Positions 7,406-14,071 of a stretch of 17,810 nucleotides of DNA are shown piece after piece. Origin of the DNA: an uncultured Eubacteriales bacterium (GTDB lineage: Bacteria; Bacillota; Clostridia; Oscillospirales; CAG-272); NCBI GenBank assembly GCA_934462825.1, contig CAKSIP010000034.1:1-17810 (forward strand), read 5' to 3'. Made by a program: the position numbers and the translations under genes. The notes beneath the pieces are model-generated. The model was given only the letters and a program-made list of their open reading frames with translations, had not been told where the DNA came from and made no database searches. The stretch's first letter is position 1; each line of letters begins with the position of its first letter.

Positions 7406-7434
7406 ATTGTAGCACACATGGCTTTGATTTTCAA
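7406..7434 (-). promoter_or_regulatory. Promoter of the YfcE-family gene
   Basis: On the reverse strand TTGAAA (7429-7434), a 17-base spacer and TACAAT (7406-7411) preceded by TGC form a strong sigma-A promoter with an extended -10. Transcription would start near 7399, leaving a leader of about 47 bases. Confidence 0.75.
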
Positions 7435-7528
7435 TGGAAAATTCGCAAATTTTACAGAACGGTGAAGAAAAAATATTTGGGTTTCGGTTAAAATGCAGGA
7501 AAAAACGGAGAAAAATGAAAAATCGCTC

Positions 7529-7556
7529 TTGACTTTTGGAAAAAGCGGAGTATAAT
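7529..7556 (+). promoter_or_regulatory. Promoter of the AbrB-ABC transporter operon
   Basis: TTGACT (7529-7534), a 16-base spacer and a perfect TATAAT (7551-7556) form a strong sigma-A promoter. Transcription would begin around 7563, at the edge of the inverted repeat described next, leaving a leader of roughly 67 bases before the regulator start. Confidence 0.78.
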
Positions 7557-7563
7557 TAAAACA

Positions 7564-7587
7564 AAAAGTATGATTTTTCATACTTTT
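7564..7587. promoter_or_regulatory. Perfect inverted repeat at the transcription start of the AbrB-ABC operon (putative operator)
   Basis: AAAAGTATGA (7564-7573) and TCATACTTTT (7578-7587) are exact complements around TTTT. The position, immediately after the -10 box, is classical for a repressor operator; autoregulation by the first gene product is a natural guess. As RNA it would also be a hairpin at the 5' end, so a role in message stability is an alternative. No long T-run follows, which argues against attenuation. Confidence 0.55.
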
Positions 7588-7629
7588 CAAACCAACAAAC
7601 CGAGAAGCAGAAAGGAAAGCATTTGCCTT

Positions 7630-7941
7630 ATGAAAGAAATGAAAGAAAAAGAACGCAAAGCCGAAAAAACGACAGCCGGCAAAAAAGAAAAGAAAAAAGA
7701 TCGCTATGTCGGCATCAGCAAAGTCGGAGAAAAGGGACAGATTGTCATTCCCAAGGAAGCGCGGGACATGTTTGATATTGCCCCCGGTGACAGCCTTGTG
7801 CTCCTGTGCGACCGCAAGAAAGGGATCGCCCTGGTCAAGGCCGACGTCTTTGGGGATTTTGCCGACAATTTTCTGCCGAAGGAACAAGGCAACGCCCCGG
7901 GAAGCGACGGCGAGCCAAAGGAGGACTGCGATTCCTTATGA
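7630..7941 (+). CDS. AbrB/MazE/SpoVT-family DNA-binding regulator
   Basis: Small protein of 103 residues. Residues 1-25 are a lysine/glutamate-rich tail, likely disordered. Residues 26-72 form a swapped-hairpin AbrB DNA-binding domain with the typical GISKVGEKGQIVIPKEAR and a following PGDSLVLL. The acidic C-terminal 20 residues have no recognised domain. The ATG at 7630 follows AAAGGAAAG at about 11 bases; an earlier in-frame ATG at 7570 lies inside the promoter-proximal inverted repeat, at or before the transcription start, and is rejected. Its stop overlaps the ATPase start (ATGA), so the genes are translationally coupled. The context suggests a local regulator of the ABC exporter. An antitoxin role is unlikely because no toxin follows. 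Confidence 0.88.
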   Translation: MKEMKEKERKAEKTTAGKKEKKKDRYVGISKVGEKGQIVIPKEARDMFDIAPGDSLVLLCDRKKGIALVKADVFGDFADNFLPKEQGNAPGSDGEPKEDCDSL

Positions 7942-8660
7942 AAAACGCAATTGAATTGATCGGGCTGACCAAAACCTTCGGGAAGAAAACGGCCGTCCGT
8001 TCGCTTGATCTTACTATTGGGGAGGGCGAGCTGTTTGCCCTTCTCGGCACCAACGGCGCCGGAAAAACGACAACCATCAAAATGATGTCCACCCTGATTC
8101 GGCCGACCGCAGGCGAAATCCGTCTTCTGGGGCTGGACGCATTGCGAAACACCGAGCAAATTCGCCCCTTCCTCAATGTTTCTCCGCAGGAAACGGCCAT
8201 CGCGCCCGGGCTGACCGTAAAGGAAAACCTTGCGTTTATGGCCGGTGTCTATCAGATCCGCAACCGCAAAGAAAAAATCGACGCCCTTATCGAGCAGTTT
8301 CAGCTTTCCGAGGTGCTGTCGCAAAAAGCCAAAACTCTGTCGGGGGGCTGGCAAAGAAAGGTGTCCATTGCGCTCTCCCTGATCAACGATCCGAAAATCC
8401 TTTTTCTTGACGAGCCTACGCTCGGCCTTGACATCCTCGCGCGCCGGGAATTGTGGAGCGTCATCGAACAGCTCAAGGGGCAAATCACCATTCTGCTCAC
8501 CACCCATTTGATGGAGGAAGCCGAGCATCTTTCCGACCGCATCGGCATCATGAATCGCGGCAAGCTGCTCGTCACGGGCAGCGCGGCCGAGCTGAAAGCG
8601 CAAGCGGGCACCGATTCCTTTGAAGACGCTTTTGTAAAGCTCGTCACAGAAGTCGCCTAA
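7938..8660 (+). CDS. ABC transporter ATP-binding protein (ABC-2 / drug and polysaccharide exporter type)
   Basis: ATPase of 240 residues that powers the adjacent membrane permease on the cytoplasmic face. All nucleotide-binding motifs are present in order: Walker A GTNGAGKTT (37-45), Q-loop Q84 (VSPQE), signature LSGGWQRK (134-141), Walker B ILFLDEP (154-160) with E159, D-loop TLGLD (161-165), and switch H190 (TTHLMEEAE). It resembles CcmA/NatA-type exporter ATPases. The start is the ATG at 7938, inside the ATGA overlap with the regulator gene, with AAGGAGG (7918-7924) upstream; an open frame extends further upstream but lacks a better start. The single ATPase and single permease would form a homodimeric (2+2) transporter. 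Substrate unknown; lipids, drugs or peptides are typical. Confidence 0.93.
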   Translation: MKNAIELIGLTKTFGKKTAVRSLDLTIGEGELFALLGTNGAGKTTTIKMMSTLIRPTAGEIRLLGLDALRNTEQIRPFLNVSPQETAIAPGLTVKENLAFMAGVYQIRNRKEKIDALIEQFQLSEVLSQKAKTLSGGWQRKVSIALSLINDPKILFLDEPTLGLDILARRELWSVIEQLKGQITILLTTHLMEEAEHLSDRIGIMNRGKLLVTGSAAELKAQAGTDSFEDAFVKLVTEVA

Positions 8661-8688
8661 CCAAAGCCGCCTGACCAAAGCCGCCTGT
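8661..8688 (+). repeat. Tandem 14-bp repeat after the ABC ATPase gene
   Basis: Two copies of CCAAAGCCGCCTGA/T (8661-8674 and 8675-8688) follow directly on the stop codon. The last 14 bases of the gene (8647-8660) match the unit at 10 of 14 positions, so the repeat may come from slippage duplication of the gene end. Confidence 0.7.
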
Positions 8689-8703
8689 CCCCCCATCCTC
8701 GCC

Positions 8704-8728
8704 CGTCCGGCGGCCGCCGGCACGGACG
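8704..8728 (+). terminator. GC-rich hairpin between the ABC ATPase and permease genes
   Basis: CGTCCG (8704-8709) pairs with CGGACG (8723-8728), enclosing the GC-rich segment GCGGCCGCCGGCA, itself partly self-complementary. No strong T-run follows directly. It may dampen transcription into, or protect the message ahead of, the permease gene rather than end transcription. Confidence 0.4.
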
Positions 8729-8755
8729 CTCTTTGAAAGAAAGGTTTTTTACATA

Positions 8756-9490
8756 ATGAAAAGAACATGGAACTTTGCCGTGCGAAACGGAAAAGAGATC
8801 CTGCGGGATCCGATCAGCATCATTTTCTCTCTTTTACTCCCCTTGTTTTTGCTGTTCCTTTTTCAGCAATTCAAAATTCCAAACTCAGCGTATCTCATTG
8901 AAAACTTCACGCCCGGTATTGTCATTTTCAGCTTCTCCTTCACTACCCTGTTTTCCGCCACCCTGATTGCCGGCGATCGCTCCACCTCCTTTCTCATCCG
9001 GCTCGGCATCAGTCCGATGAAGCCGGCGGAATACATCGCAGGCTACACCCTGTCGTTTCTTCCCCTGCTGCTTTTGCAGAATCTTTTGCTGTTTGCGCTG
9101 GCCACGCTTTTGGGACTTCCGCTCCGCTGGCACATCCTTTGGACGGTTTTGGCTTCGCTCGTCATAGCCGTGCTGTTTCTCGCCTTAGGGCTGTGGATCG
9201 GCAGCTTTGTTTCCGTGAAAGGCGCTTCGGGCGCGGCAAGCATCATCGTACAGCTTGTCTGCTTTACCAGCGGCATGTATTTTCCCAAGGAGCTGGTGGG
9301 GGATTGGTTTTCGGGCCTTTGCGATTGGCTTCCCTTTGCGGCCTGCCTGAACATCCTGAAGGGGATTTTGCAGGCCGATGCCTCTCTGTTTTCCCTGCGC
9401 GACTTCGTGGTTTTCGGCATCTACACGCTGGCGATTTTAGTGGCCGCTTGCGTGACCTTTCGGTACAAAATGACAAGTGACAACCCATAA
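8756..9490 (+). CDS. ABC-2 type transporter permease
   Basis: Integral membrane protein of 244 residues with about six hydrophobic segments: near 21-38, 53-72, 93-120, 127-150, 157-178 and 218-236. It has the layout of ABC-2 permeases, in which a short amphipathic N-terminus (KEILRDP) precedes the first membrane helix and a GLWIGSFV segment sits in the middle. No signal peptide is needed. The ATG at 8756 has AAAGG about 11 bases upstream. It follows the ATPase after 95 bases containing a tandem repeat and a hairpin, on the same strand and in the usual order, so it is the membrane partner. At 244 residues it is a compact member of the family. Substrate cannot be read from the sequence. Confidence 0.9.
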   Translation: MKRTWNFAVRNGKEILRDPISIIFSLLLPLFLLFLFQQFKIPNSAYLIENFTPGIVIFSFSFTTLFSATLIAGDRSTSFLIRLGISPMKPAEYIAGYTLSFLPLLLLQNLLLFALATLLGLPLRWHILWTVLASLVIAVLFLALGLWIGSFVSVKGASGAASIIVQLVCFTSGMYFPKELVGDWFSGLCDWLPFAACLNILKGILQADASLFSLRDFVVFGIYTLAILVAACVTFRYKMTSDNP

Positions 9491-9613
9491 AAAGCAAACC
9501 CACCGGGGAGGGGCGTCGGGACGCTGCCTTTTCCCGTTTTCGGACGTTTTCCTGCCGCCGCAGGCTTTTTTGAATGGATTTTTTCGTCGGATGATATTGT
9601 TTTTCCTTTTTTG

Positions 9614-9622
9614 TGATATAAT
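9614..9622 (+). promoter_or_regulatory. Promoter of the metF-metH operon (extended -10)
   Basis: TGATATAAT is a perfect extended -10 element; no good -35 is visible at 16-18 bases. Transcription would start near 9629, only about 38 bases before the metF ATG. The short leader leaves no room for a SAM or cobalamin riboswitch downstream of this start, so control, if any, would be at initiation. Confidence 0.65.
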
Positions 9623-9666
9623 AGCAACAACAACACCGCAAGAAAGCGATGGAAAGGAGGCTTGTT

Positions 9667-10554
9667 ATGAAAATCAAAGACATTTTGCAAAGCAAAAAAT
9701 ATTCCCTCTCCTTCGAGGTGTTTCCTCCCAACGAGCGCGTTCCCTACGAAAGCGTAAGCGCCGCGACGGAAGAAATCGCTCGTCTTTCCCCCTCTTTTAT
9801 GAGCGTCACCTACGGCGCCGGCGGCGGCACGAGCCAATACACCTTAGCCATCGCCAAAAGCATTAAAGAGCTTTACCATGTGCCCTCCTTAGCCCACCTG
9901 ACCTGCATTTCGTCCACAAAAGCAACCGTGCGGGATATGTTGCGGCAATTTTCAGAGGCCGGCATCGAAAACGTCATGGCTCTGCGCGGGGATCTGCCTG
10001 CTGAGCGCCCTGACGCCGATCGGCGCGGCCGCGATTATCACCACGCCTTTGAGCTGATTGCCGACATAAAAGCATTGGCGCCCGATATGTGCATCGGCGG
10101 CGCCTGCTACCCGGAAATCCATCCCGAAAGTCCGAACCAGCACGAGGACATTTGTCATCTGAAAGAAAAAGTGGACGCCGGGTGTGATTTTCTCACCACG
10201 CAAATGTTTTTTGACAACAATCTGCTGTACAGCTTTCTTTATAAAATTCGGGAAGCCGGCATCCGTATCCCCGTGATTGCCGGCGTTATGCCCATCACAA
10301 GAGCCAATCAAGTGGAAAAAGCCATTCGCCTTTCCGGCTCCTTCATGCCCCACCGCTTTCTGAGCCTTGTCGATAAATTCGGCCGCTACCCGGAAGCCAT
10401 GAAGCAGGCCGGCATCGCCTATGCCACCGATCAAATCATTGACCTGTATGCCAACGGCATTACGCACGTTCACGTTTACACCATGAACAAGCCGGATGTG
10501 GCGGCCGGGATTCAAAAGAATTTGTCCGAGATCCTCGGTAAAAGCGACGTTTGA
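9667..10554 (+). CDS. metF: Methylenetetrahydrofolate reductase
   Basis: Flavoenzyme of 295 residues that reduces 5,10-methylene- to 5-methyl-tetrahydrofolate, the methyl donor for MetH downstream. Family motifs are in place: SFEVFPPN with catalytic E17, TYGAGGGT (48-55), LTCI (78-81), NVMALRGDLP with D109, QMFFD (179-183) and GVMPI (206-210). The length and motifs fit the bacterial single-domain MetF. The ATG at 9667 is six bases after AAGGAGG (9654-9660); an in-frame ATG six codons earlier is upstream of that site and is rejected. It is the first gene of an apparent metF, reactivation protein, metH operon. No metV-like zinc partner, as found in acetogens, is adjacent, so a NAD(P)H-linked role in methionine synthesis is the simplest reading. 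Confidence 0.95.
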   Translation: MKIKDILQSKKYSLSFEVFPPNERVPYESVSAATEEIARLSPSFMSVTYGAGGGTSQYTLAIAKSIKELYHVPSLAHLTCISSTKATVRDMLRQFSEAGIENVMALRGDLPAERPDADRRGRDYHHAFELIADIKALAPDMCIGGACYPEIHPESPNQHEDICHLKEKVDAGCDFLTTQMFFDNNLLYSFLYKIREAGIRIPVIAGVMPITRANQVEKAIRLSGSFMPHRFLSLVDKFGRYPEAMKQAGIAYATDQIIDLYANGITHVHVYTMNKPDVAAGIQKNLSEILGKSDV

Positions 10555-10611
10555 CATCCGGCAAAGCGGCCGCAAAACCCAAAAAAAGAGAAAGAAAGGG
10601 GGAGTCATTTC

Positions 10612-11343
10612 ATGATTTTTGTCAAAACCTACGCGTCGCTCCCCCCGCCTGACCGCGAGGAAATCTGCGCCTACGCCGGCGTTCGCCGACGCACGGCCGA
10701 CAGTGACGCCATGCTGGAAAAGGCGCTTGCGCTGTGCGCCGACGTCTTTCAGCCGCGGCTCTGCTATGCTCTGTTTCCCTTGACCGAAGAAGTGTCCGAA
10801 AGAGCTTTGCCGACGGTAGGCGCGATTGAAAAAACGTCCGAAATAACTTTGCCGATAGCAGGCGCGGTCGAAAAAACGTCCGAAAGAGCTTTGCCGACGG
10901 TAGGCGCGATCGAAAAAATGCACCGGCTGTTTCTCGGCACACATCCCCTGCCCGGCCAAGCGCTTTCCCGGCATCTGCAAAACTGCCCCAAAGTCATTCT
11001 GTTTGCCGCCACCGTCGGCCTTACGATTGACCGGATGATCCAACGTCATTTTGTCACCGAGCCTGCTATCGCCGTTTGGCTGAACGCCATCGGCTCCGAA
11101 CGAGTGGAGGCTCTTTGCCGGCTCTTTTGCACCGAGCTGAAGGCCGACTACGCGGCCGAAGGGCTTGTCCCCATCGAACGCTTCAGCCCCGGCTACGGAG
11201 ATCTTCCCCTTGCGTTTCAAAAAGACATTTTCACCCTCTTGGATTGCCCTCGCAAAATCGGAGTCACCTTAAACCAAAGTCTTCTGATGTCCCCGGAAAA
11301 ATCCGTCAGCGCCCTTGTGGGGCTTCGTCCCACGGAACAATAA
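10612..11343 (+). CDS. Stand-alone MetH reactivation (SAM-binding) domain protein with internal tandem repeat
   Basis: Protein of 243 residues matching the vitamin B12-dependent methionine synthase activation domain, which binds S-adenosylmethionine and rescues oxidised cob(II)alamin in MetH. The diagnostic part is RFSPGYGDLPLAFQ (190-203), with R190 and the GY (194-195) expected in SAM binding, followed by DCPRKIGVTLN and MSPEKSVSALVGL. The AATVGLTID segment (132-140) is also typical. Residues 61-102 are three tandem 14-residue units (SERALPTVGAIEK type) that are not part of the family core; removing two leaves about 215 residues, close to normal. The ATG at 10612 has GGGGGAG seven bases upstream. 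It lies between metF and metH, which lacks this domain, so it supplies the missing function in trans, as known for Thermotoga and many Clostridia. Confidence 0.9.
   Translation: MIFVKTYASLPPPDREEICAYAGVRRRTADSDAMLEKALALCADVFQPRLCYALFPLTEEVSERALPTVGAIEKTSEITLPIAGAVEKTSERALPTVGAIEKMHRLFLGTHPLPGQALSRHLQNCPKVILFAATVGLTIDRMIQRHFVTEPAIAVWLNAIGSERVEALCRLFCTELKADYAAEGLVPIERFSPGYGDLPLAFQKDIFTLLDCPRKIGVTLNQSLLMSPEKSVSALVGLRPTEQ
10792..10917 (+). repeat. In-frame 42-bp tandem repeat, three copies
   Basis: Units at 10792-10833, 10834-10875 and 10876-10917. Units 1 and 3 match at 39 of 42 positions, units 2 and 3 at 36 of 42. Each encodes 14 residues with the common pattern SE-x-x-LP-x-x-GA-x-EK. The whole array is in frame in the MetH reactivation protein and lies between its N-terminal part and the conserved core. 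Confidence 0.95.
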
Positions 11344-11392
11344 ATACAGAAAAGGAGAACGCCGCGCCGACAAGCGCCGGAGCCGAAATTTT

Positions 11393-13813
11393 ATGAGTTT
11401 GAAAAAAGAACTGTCCCATCAAAGATTGTATCTCGACGGCGGCCTCGGCACGCTGCTGCAAGCGCGCGGCCTTGCCCCCGGAGAGCTGCCCGAGGCATGG
11501 AATCTGTCGCATCCCGACGAGATAACGCAAATTCACAAAAGCTATTATGATGCCGGCAGTCATATCGTCTGCTCCAACACCTTCGGGATCCATACGCTGA
11601 AATATACCGAGGCCGAGGCCGATCGCCTGATTGAAGCCGCGTTTTCCCACGCGCGAAAGGCCGCGTCGCTGTCCTCCGCCCCGCAAAGCAAGTACGTCGC
11701 CTTTGACATCGGGCCGCTCGGCCGGCTGTTGCGCCCCTATGGCGACCTTGATTTTGAAGACGCCGTGGCGATTTTTGCCCAAACCGTGCGCGCCGGCGTC
11801 CGGCACGGCGCCGATCTGATCCTGATTGAAACCATGAACGACAGCTATGAAACCAAAGCGGCCGTGCTGGCCGCCAAGGAAAACTCCGACTTGCCCATTT
11901 GGGTTTCCAATGCCTATGGAGAGGACGGAAAGCTGATGACCGGAACCTCCCCGGACGCAATGGCTGTAATGCTGGAGGCACTCGGTGTCGATGCCATCGG
12001 CGCCAACTGCTCTCTCGGCCCCGCCCAGCTTCTGCCCGTGGCGCGTCAGCTGCTGTCGTACACCTCCCTGCCTGTTTTTATCAAGCCCAACGCCGGGCTA
12101 CCCGTGCAGCGGGACGGAAAAACCGAATACGGCATCACGCCGGACGCCTTTGCCGAAGAAATGAAGCAAATCGCGCTGGCCGGCGTCAACATCCTCGGCG
12201 GCTGCTGCGGCACCACTCCGGAATTTTTGCAAAAGACCGTAGATGCCACCCGGACGCTTCCCTATGTTCCTCCGCGCCAGCAAACAAAGACCTACGTTTC
12301 GTCCTACACCCACTGCGTGGAAATCGGGCAGGTGCCCGTCATCATTGGGGAACGCATCAACCCCACAGGGAAAAAGCGCTTCAAGCAGGCGCTGATGGAA
12401 GGCGATCTTCCTTACATCTTAAAAGAAGGCTTGCACGAGCAGGAATGCGGCGCGCACATTCTGGACGTCAATGTGGGCCTTCCCGGCCTCTCCGAAAAAG
12501 AAATGCTGACCTCTGTCGTTTGTGAGTTGCAGGCCGTGTCCGATCTCCCCTTGCAGATCGACACCTCCGATCCCTATGCGCTGGAAAGCGCCTTGCGGCG
12601 CTACAACGGAAAAGCCATGATCAATTCCGTCAACGGAAAAGAAGAAAGCATGCGCGCCGTTTTCCCCTTGGCGAAAAAGTACGGGGGCACCGTCGTCGCC
12701 TTAACGCTCGATGAAAACGGCATTCCGTCCACCGCCGAGGGGCGCATTGCCATTGCCGAAAAAATTTTGCGCCGCAGTGCCGAATACGGCATTGCCCCGA
12801 AGGATCTGGTGTTCGACACGCTTTGCCTGGCGGTCAGCGCCGACACCGCCGCGCCCCGGCAAACGCTCGCCGCGCTCCGGCACATTCATGAGGTCATGGG
12901 GCTTTCCACCGTTCTCGGCGTGTCCAACATTTCCTTTGGCCTGCCCGCCAGAGAAACGGTCAGCGCCGCCTTTCTCCTGTTGGCGCTGGAAAACGGGCTG
13001 TCGGCCGCCATTCTTAACCCCTGCTCGCTTGAAATGATGAAGGCCTATCGCTCGTATCTTTTGCTTCACGGCTTCGACGAAAACTGCAAGGACTACCTCT
13101 CGTTTGCTTCATCGTTGCCCTGCCCTTCGCCGAGTGCCCCCGGCGCCCCTGCGCCGAAGACGGAGACAGCGCAAGCGCCGGGCGAAACGGATCCGTTGTA
13201 CCACGCCATTGTCAAGGGGCTGAAGGAATCCGCGGCGACGCTCTGCCGGGAGGCGCTGGCTTCTCAGGAGCCGCTTACCATCGTGGATCAGCGGATCATT
13301 CCGGCACTCGACGCCGTAGGGCGCGGATTTGAGCAAAAAACTCTCTATCTGCCCCAGCTTCTCATGAGTGCCGAAGCGGCCAAAAGTGCCTTTGAGGTGA
13401 TCAAGGCCGCGCTACTCCGCACAAACGCGCGCACGCCGCGCAAGGCGCGTTTTGTCCTTGCCACCGTCAAGGGGGACATTCACGACATCGGAAAAAACAT
13501 TGTCCGCGTGCTTTTGGAAAATTACGGCTATCAGGTGCTGGATCTCGGCAAGGACGTGGCGCCCGAGGCTATTGTCGAAGCTGTCGTGCGCGAAAAGGCG
13601 TCCTTTTGCGGCCTGAGCGCCCTGATGACAACCACCGTCCCCGCGATGGAAGAAACCATTCGCCAGCTGCGCGAAAAAGCGCCCGACTGCAAAATTGTCG
13701 TCGGAGGCGCCGTGATGACGGCGGAATATGCCAAGCGCATCGGCGCCGACAAATATGCCAAGGACGCCATGGAAACCGTCCGCTATGTGGAATCGGTATG
13801 CGGTGACCGATAA
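11393..13813 (+). CDS. metH: Cobalamin-dependent methionine synthase lacking the C-terminal reactivation domain
   Basis: Enzyme of 806 residues that transfers the methyl group of 5-methyltetrahydrofolate via cobalamin to homocysteine. Domains in order: homocysteine-binding barrel (about 5-290) with zinc ligands C206 (GANCSLGP) and C271/C272 (GGCCGT); folate-binding barrel (about 312-570) opening with GERINPTGKKRFKQA and including LDVN and NSVNGK; a proline-rich linker (577-600); helical cap domain (about 600-680); cobalamin domain (685-806) with axial H697 in GDIHDIGKNIV. The SAM-binding reactivation domain of E. coli MetH (about 1,200 residues) is absent and encoded by the preceding gene. 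The ATG at 11393 has only a modest GGAG (11379-11382) upstream; an open frame begins further up, inside the previous gene, but homology starts here. Last gene of the operon. Confidence 0.95.
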   Translation: MSLKKELSHQRLYLDGGLGTLLQARGLAPGELPEAWNLSHPDEITQIHKSYYDAGSHIVCSNTFGIHTLKYTEAEADRLIEAAFSHARKAASLSSAPQSKYVAFDIGPLGRLLRPYGDLDFEDAVAIFAQTVRAGVRHGADLILIETMNDSYETKAAVLAAKENSDLPIWVSNAYGEDGKLMTGTSPDAMAVMLEALGVDAIGANCSLGPAQLLPVARQLLSYTSLPVFIKPNAGLPVQRDGKTEYGITPDAFAEEMKQIALAGVNILGGCCGTTPEFLQKTVDATRTLPYVPPRQQTKTYVSSYTHCVEIGQVPVIIGERINPTGKKRFKQALMEGDLPYILKEGLHEQECGAHILDVNVGLPGLSEKEMLTSVVCELQAVSDLPLQIDTSDPYALESALRRYNGKAMINSVNGKEESMRAVFPLAKKYGGTVVALTLDENGIPSTAEGRIAIAEKILRRSAEYGIAPKDLVFDTLCLAVSADTAAPRQTLAALRHIHEVMGLSTVLGVSNISFGLPARETVSAAFLLLALENGLSAAILNPCSLEMMKAYRSYLLLHGFDENCKDYLSFASSLPCPSPSAPGAPAPKTETAQAPGETDPLYHAIVKGLKESAATLCREALASQEPLTIVDQRIIPALDAVGRGFEQKTLYLPQLLMSAEAAKSAFEVIKAALLRTNARTPRKARFVLATVKGDIHDIGKNIVRVLLENYGYQVLDLGKDVAPEAIVEAVVREKASFCGLSALMTTTVPAMEETIRQLREKAPDCKIVVGGAVMTAEYAKRIGADKYAKDAMETVRYVESVCGDR

Positions 13814-13840
13814 GACCGCGGCGCTTGAAAAAAAAGCAAG

Positions 13841-13881
13841 GGAGTGCCAGAAAAACTCAGGATGAGTTTTTCTGACACTCC
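13841..13881. terminator. Hairpin after metH
   Basis: Arms 13841-13859 and 13863-13881 (GGAGTGYCAGAAAAACTCA) pair over 19 bases with one mismatch and a 3-base loop, 27 bases after the metH stop. The A/T block is inside the stem. Confidence 0.65.
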
Positions 13882-13976
13882 GGCGACGTTGGTCTCGGCG
13901 GCAAATCGCCGCCGTTTTGCCACGAAAGAAAATCAAAAAACAAAATATGAAAGGCAAAAACGACCAAGAATCGCTC

Positions 13977-14006
13977 AAAAATGCCGGGATCCCGACCGGC
14001 ATTTTT
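13977..14006. terminator. Bidirectional intrinsic terminator between convergent metH and yitT
   Basis: AAAAATGCCGG (13977-13987) and CCGGCATTTTT (13996-14006) form a perfect 11-bp stem with an 8-base loop. Each strand has a GC core followed by a T-run, so it can end transcription from both sides. Confidence 0.75.
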
Positions 14007-14009
14007 GAA

Positions 14010-14044
14010 GGGCTGTTAAAAACATCGAGTTTTTTAACAGCCCC
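14010..14044. terminator. Hairpin of the GGGGCNG family between metH and yitT
   Basis: GGGCTGTTAAAAAC (14010-14023) pairs with 14029-14043 across ATCGA with one bulged base; C14044 lies just outside the stem. It lies 28 bases past the yitT stop codon on the reverse strand and likely helps end that transcript. Confidence 0.6.
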
Positions 14045-14071
14045 TACGACGGAAGCCGGACGCCGGCGAAG

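Noticed and set aside
7630..7941. AbrB-type protein as antitoxin of a toxin-antitoxin pair
   Set aside because: The overlapping downstream gene is an ABC ATPase and no toxin-like small gene is adjacent.
9511..9532. Hairpin GGCGTC/GACGC followed by TTTT after the ABC permease
   Set aside because: Only about five base pairs can form with an acceptable loop, so it is too weak to call as a terminator.
9491..9666. SAM riboswitch, T-box or cobalamin riboswitch ahead of metF
   Set aside because: The leader after the predicted start is only about 38 bases, and no conserved core of these RNAs was seen in the 176-base gap.
10792..10917. CRISPR-like reading of the three 42-bp repeats
   Set aside because: The copies are contiguous without spacers, remain in one reading frame and lie inside a conserved gene.
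9952..11220. A 422-codon - strand open frame opposite metF and the reactivation gene
   Set aside because: It spans two well-supported genes on the other strand and has no recognisable domain; its internal repeats only mirror the 42-bp array.
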